Source: Alphaproteobacteria bacterium (GTDB lineage: Bacteria; Pseudomonadota; Alphaproteobacteria; Acetobacterales; Acetobacteraceae). Taken from it: a stretch of 63,044 nt of DNA. A program made the position numbers and the translations under genes. Positions 60,460 to 63,044 of this stretch are shown piece by piece. The notes below the pieces were generated by a model that saw only the letters and a list, made by a program, of their open reading frames with translations, ran no database searches and was not told where the DNA came from. The stretch spans positions 1-63,044 of the forward strand of contig JAFKFI010000058.1 of NCBI GenBank assembly GCA_017307285.1. The letters run 5' to 3'. Each line of letters starts with the position of its first letter. Within the stretch, counting starts at the first letter, position 1.

Positions 60460-61766
60460 GCGCTCCGTGCCACCGGCCGAATTCCGGCTCGGGTATCGGC
60501 CGTCATGACCTTCCGGTAGTGCTGCCAGAAGGCGCGATTGGTCCCCTCGTCGGTGACGTGTCCGACAATCACGCCCAGGTCATCCACCCGCTCACGGTTG
60601 AGGCCGCGTGAAATATCGAGCCAGTCGGCGCGATCGCGCAGTGCGATCTGCTGTCGTTCGGAAATCACGCTGTCGTCGGCGAGCAGGAAGGCGGAGGGAC
60701 CCATGGCGGCCTCCGAGTTGCGGATGATGCGCCCGTTGAGGTCGTCGGGGACGCCATCGAGCAGCAGCGGCGTATGCCATTGGACACATTCGTTGACGTT
60801 GACCGGCTGGAAGATGACGATATTCATCTCGCCGAGGAACAAATTCGGGAAGATCACGGCGTGCGGCGGTCCGTTGCGCAGGATCCGGTTGCCCTTCGCC
60901 TCTCCGTAGGCGGCAAGCATGCTTCGGGTGTATTCCGGAAAGCGTTGCGGGGTCGTGTTCAGCCATTTCAGGGGCGCGTCATAGGTTGGGGAGAAATCGA
61001 GTTCGGTGTGGCCGTTGCCCCAGTCCTTGGTTTCCGAACGGATTGCCGTCTCGTTTCCCATCACTGCGGCGTCATACTGAGAATCGATCGCCTCGGCGAA
61101 GGATGCGTGCACGTCATTGACGTGGTAGCCGTCGGTGTCGTTCTCGGGCAGCATCTTCCAGTTGGCATAGAACCGCTGCTTCGACCAGCCAGCGGTCAGC
61201 CGTATCCGGCCCGTGGGCGACATTTCACAGGCACGGTCGATCAGGATCGTGGCCTTGCCGAGGTGGTCCACCAGCGGCGGCACTGATTTATCGAAGCTGG
61301 CGAAGACGAAGCCGCGATAGCTCTCGGAACGCAATGCCCGCAGGGTGAATTCCGACTTATCCTTGGCGAACCCGTCCGGATAGGGCACGTCGCGCAGCTT
61401 GCCTTCCAGATCGTAAACCCAGCCGTGATAAGGGCACGTCAGATAGCGCTCTTTCCCTTGATTCTTGATACAAACAAGGTTGCCGCGATGCGCGCACCGG
61501 TTGGACATGACGCCGACGGAGCCGTCGCGGCGCCGTACCATCAGTACTTCCTCACGCCCTAGGGTACGCCGGACATACTGGCCGACATCCGGAATTTCGG
61601 AGTCGTGACCCACGAAAACCCAGCCGCCGTAGAAGATGTGGGCCATTTCCTGCTCGAACACCGCGGGGTCGGTGTACAGCCTGCCATGCACCCGGTCCGT
61701 TTCGATCAGCGAGGTCACATCGACCGCGTCCGTCCGTTCACCGATCGCCATTGTGGAGCCGTTCAT
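60456..61766 (-). CDS. Ring-hydroxylating dioxygenase, large (alpha) subunit
   Basis: A 436-residue Rieske non-haem iron oxygenase. The Rieske ligands are C91 and H93 (NRCAHRGN) and C111 and H114 (TCPYHGW). The mononuclear site is PENDTDGYHVNDVH, with bridging D212 and iron ligands H215 and H220. The first glance at the sequence places it near benzoate- or aryl-acid-type dioxygenases, but the substrate cannot be fixed. It adds O2 to an aromatic ring to form a cis-dihydrodiol. I chose ATG 61766; the longer open frame overlaps the dehydrogenase gene. Rieske ferredoxin (56312) is its likely donor. Confidence 0.93.
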   Translation of the reverse strand: MNGSTMAIGERTDAVDVTSLIETDRVHGRLYTDPAVFEQEMAHIFYGGWVFVGHDSEIPDVGQYVRRTLGREEVLMVRRRDGSVGVMSNRCAHRGNLVCIKNQGKERYLTCPYHGWVYDLEGKLRDVPYPDGFAKDKSEFTLRALRSESYRGFVFASFDKSVPPLVDHLGKATILIDRACEMSPTGRIRLTAGWSKQRFYANWKMLPENDTDGYHVNDVHASFAEAIDSQYDAAVMGNETAIRSETKDWGNGHTELDFSPTYDAPLKWLNTTPQRFPEYTRSMLAAYGEAKGNRILRNGPPHAVIFPNLFLGEMNIVIFQPVNVNECVQWHTPLLLDGVPDDLNGRIIRNSEAAMGPSAFLLADDSVISERQQIALRDRADWLDISRGLNRERVDDLGVIVGHVTDEGTNRAFWQHYRKVMTADTRAGIRPVARSA

Positions 61767-61803
61767 GTGATTGCCCTTCCCTCGCAAAAATCCTGGCCTG
61801 TCG

Positions 61804-62856
61804 TCACACCATTGCCGCTTCGGACGGCGGCGCCAGCAGCACCTTGAGCGCCGACCCGGAGCGGCACGCCTCAAACCCGTCCAAGGCATCGGAGAGCGGC
61901 AGGTGATGACTGACCACCTCGTCCAGGGCGACGCGCCGCCCGCGCAGCAACGCGGTCGCCTGCTCCCATGTGGAGAATAGCCGCCGGCCGTGGATATTCC
62001 GGACCGTGATGCCCTTCAGCAGTAGGTCCATCATGGCGAGCGGCACCTCGCCATCGGCCACGCCAACCAGTCGGAGCTCACCGCCATGCGTCACCAGCGC
62101 CGGCATGGACCGCAGGGATGCCGGCTGCCCGGAATACTCGATGGCGACATCGACGCCGCGGCCGCCGGTCAGGTCGGCGACGATCCGGTTCAGGTCCTCC
62201 TCCGCGACATTGACCACCCGGTCGGCGCCGAGGCGCGTGGCGGCCCGCAATCGCGGGCCGCTCCTATCCGACGCCACGATGGTCGTGGCGCCGAGAGCGC
62301 GGGCCGCGGCGATGTTCATCAGTCCGATCGGGCCGCAGCCCGCGATCAGGACCGTCGCCCCTGCGACGCCTGATCCTTCCATGCTGGCATGCACCGCGAT
62401 GCCGAAGGGCTCCATCATCGCGGCGGCCTGGTCCGAGATGTCATCGGGAACCGGCCAGATGATCCGCGCCGGCAGCAGGACGTGGGAGGCAAACCCGCCA
62501 TCGAAATCGACGCCAGGATAGCGGGTGTTCGGGCAGACATGGCTCCATCCGCGCCGGCAGGCGTAGCAGCGCTCGCAGCACAGATGGCTCTCGACCGAAA
62601 CGCGCTGGCCGCGGGCCAGGTGGGACACATCCGGCCCGACCGCCTCGACCATGCCGCTGATCTCGTGGCCCAGCGTGGTCGGCAAGCGCATGCGACGGGA
62701 AAACGGACCACCCTCGAAGATATGCAGGTCGGTCCCGCAGATTCCCGCGGCCGTCACCCGCAACAGCACCTCCGCCGCAGCCGGGGCCGGCGGCGGCGCC
62801 ACATCGGCAAGCGCCAGTCCGCCGAAGCCGGGATTGACCTTGCGAAGCGCCAGCAT
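61804..62856 (-). CDS. Zinc-dependent alcohol dehydrogenase (MDR)
   Basis: A 350-residue medium-chain dehydrogenase. The catalytic zinc ligands are in GICGTDLH and LGHEISG, and four cysteines for the structural zinc are in CCERCYACRRGWSHVC; VLIAGCGPIGLMNIAA binds NAD(P). The whole is close to threonine dehydrogenase or sorbitol dehydrogenase-type enzymes. In this operon, between dioxygenase genes, it may oxidise a cis-dihydrodiol or a benzylic alcohol; diol dehydrogenases are usually SDRs, so this is only inferred. The dioxygenase alpha gene follows after 37 bases. Confidence 0.9.
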   Translation of the reverse strand: MLALRKVNPGFGGLALADVAPPPAPAAAEVLLRVTAAGICGTDLHIFEGGPFSRRMRLPTTLGHEISGMVEAVGPDVSHLARGQRVSVESHLCCERCYACRRGWSHVCPNTRYPGVDFDGGFASHVLLPARIIWPVPDDISDQAAAMMEPFGIAVHASMEGSGVAGATVLIAGCGPIGLMNIAAARALGATTIVASDRSGPRLRAATRLGADRVVNVAEEDLNRIVADLTGGRGVDVAIEYSGQPASLRSMPALVTHGGELRLVGVADGEVPLAMMDLLLKGITVRNIHGRRLFSTWEQATALLRGRRVALDEVVSHHLPLSDALDGFEACRSGSALKVLLAPPSEAAMV

Positions 62857-62868
62857 GCGGAATCTTTC

Positions 62869-63044
62869 TCAGACGCTGTAGATGTCGAGGACGGTGTCGA
62901 TCCGGTCGTTGAGGACCAGGGTCGTCTTGCGGCGGATGCCCCAGCCATCTGGGCGGCGCGCCAGCAGATAGTCGGCGCGTCCGAAATAGCCGGTCACCTC
63001 CCGGTTGCGGAACAGCTGGGTGGTCCAGTGCGTGCGCACCCGGC
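62869..63044 (-). CDS. Ring-hydroxylating dioxygenase beta subunit, C-terminal fragment (cut by window edge)
   Basis: The minus-strand frame ending at 62869 is open to the right edge and encodes about 58 residues: VRTHWTTQLFRNREVTGYFG, RADYLLARRPDGWGIRRKT and NDRIDTVLDIYSV. This is the end of a dioxygenase small subunit. It is a second beta subunit beside that at 59914, so another dioxygenase lies just beyond the window. It is 13 bases upstream of the alcohol dehydrogenase start. Confidence 0.85.
   Translation of the reverse strand, partial: RVRTHWTTQLFRNREVTGYFGRADYLLARRPDGWGIRRKTTLVLNDRIDTVLDIYSV

Overview
The window is a GC-rich, densely packed catabolic region from a bacterium. Long runs of same-strand genes joined by ATGA overlaps, a complete Liv-type uptake system, CYP153-type P450s and BadI/AliA-like alicyclic genes suggest an alphaproteobacterium, perhaps a Rhodospirillales or Acetobacteraceae relative; this placement is an inference. 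I saw no tRNA, rRNA, CRISPR array, insertion sequence or replication origin. Nearly every gene product makes, moves, oxidises, cleaves or senses CoA thioesters, or attacks a ring to produce an acid that can be so processed.

Layout. (1) 1-11877, plus strand: end of an acyl-CoA dehydrogenase; a module of CoA-transferase, acyl-CoA dehydrogenase, CitE-like lyase and MaoC hydratase that resembles C5-dicarboxylate (itaconate, mesaconate or methylsuccinate) degradation; an acetyl-CoA-synthetase-like ligase; two sister CoA-transferases flanking an IclR regulator; a periplasmic binding protein; an HMG-CoA lyase. (2) 11892-26834: a metallo-hydrolase facing a BadI-like ring hydrolase, a TetR regulator, a Nudix hydrolase, then a minus-strand series (hydratase, SDR, acyl-CoA dehydrogenase, three unusual CoA-transferase genes, hydratase, nitronate-monooxygenase-type flavoprotein). 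One of the three is an IclR transcription factor fused to a CoA-transferase domain that lacks the catalytic aspartate. (3) 26976-37655, plus strand: Liv-type ABC importer (binding protein, two permeases, two ATPases), alpha/beta hydrolase, enoyl-CoA hydratase, CoA-transferase, MmgE/PrpD protein and an AliA-like cyclohexanecarboxylate-CoA ligase. (4) 37723-42366, minus strand: [2Fe-2S] ferredoxin, two CYP153-type P450s and a Baeyer-Villiger monooxygenase. (5) 42598-51987, plus strand: paired acyl-CoA dehydrogenases, thiolase-like protein with OB-fold partner, luciferase-like monooxygenase, second Baeyer-Villiger monooxygenase, alpha-methylacyl-CoA racemase and a type I pantothenate kinase. (6) 51988-52544: a decayed stretch with the truncated start of an enoyl-CoA hydratase gene. 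(7) 52545-63044, minus strand: two CoA ligases, ring-hydroxylating dioxygenase subunits, Rieske ferredoxin, Ltp2-like aldolase with OB-fold partner, zinc alcohol dehydrogenase, catechol 2,3-dioxygenase with XylT-like ferredoxin, and a 2-oxopent-4-enoate-type hydratase.

Working model (inference): hydrophobic alicyclic, terpenoid or alkyl-aromatic substrates are hydroxylated by CYP153 enzymes or the Rieske dioxygenase, ring-expanded by the Baeyer-Villiger enzymes or opened by extradiol cleavage, activated by ligases or CoA-transferases, and shortened by beta-oxidation, BadI-type hydrolysis and retro-aldol or thiolytic cleavage. Pantothenate kinase and a Nudix hydrolase of the CoA-diphosphatase type may tune the CoA pool. 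Regulation appears to involve IclR, the IclR-CoA-transferase fusion and TetR, with several perfect inverted repeats as candidate operators.
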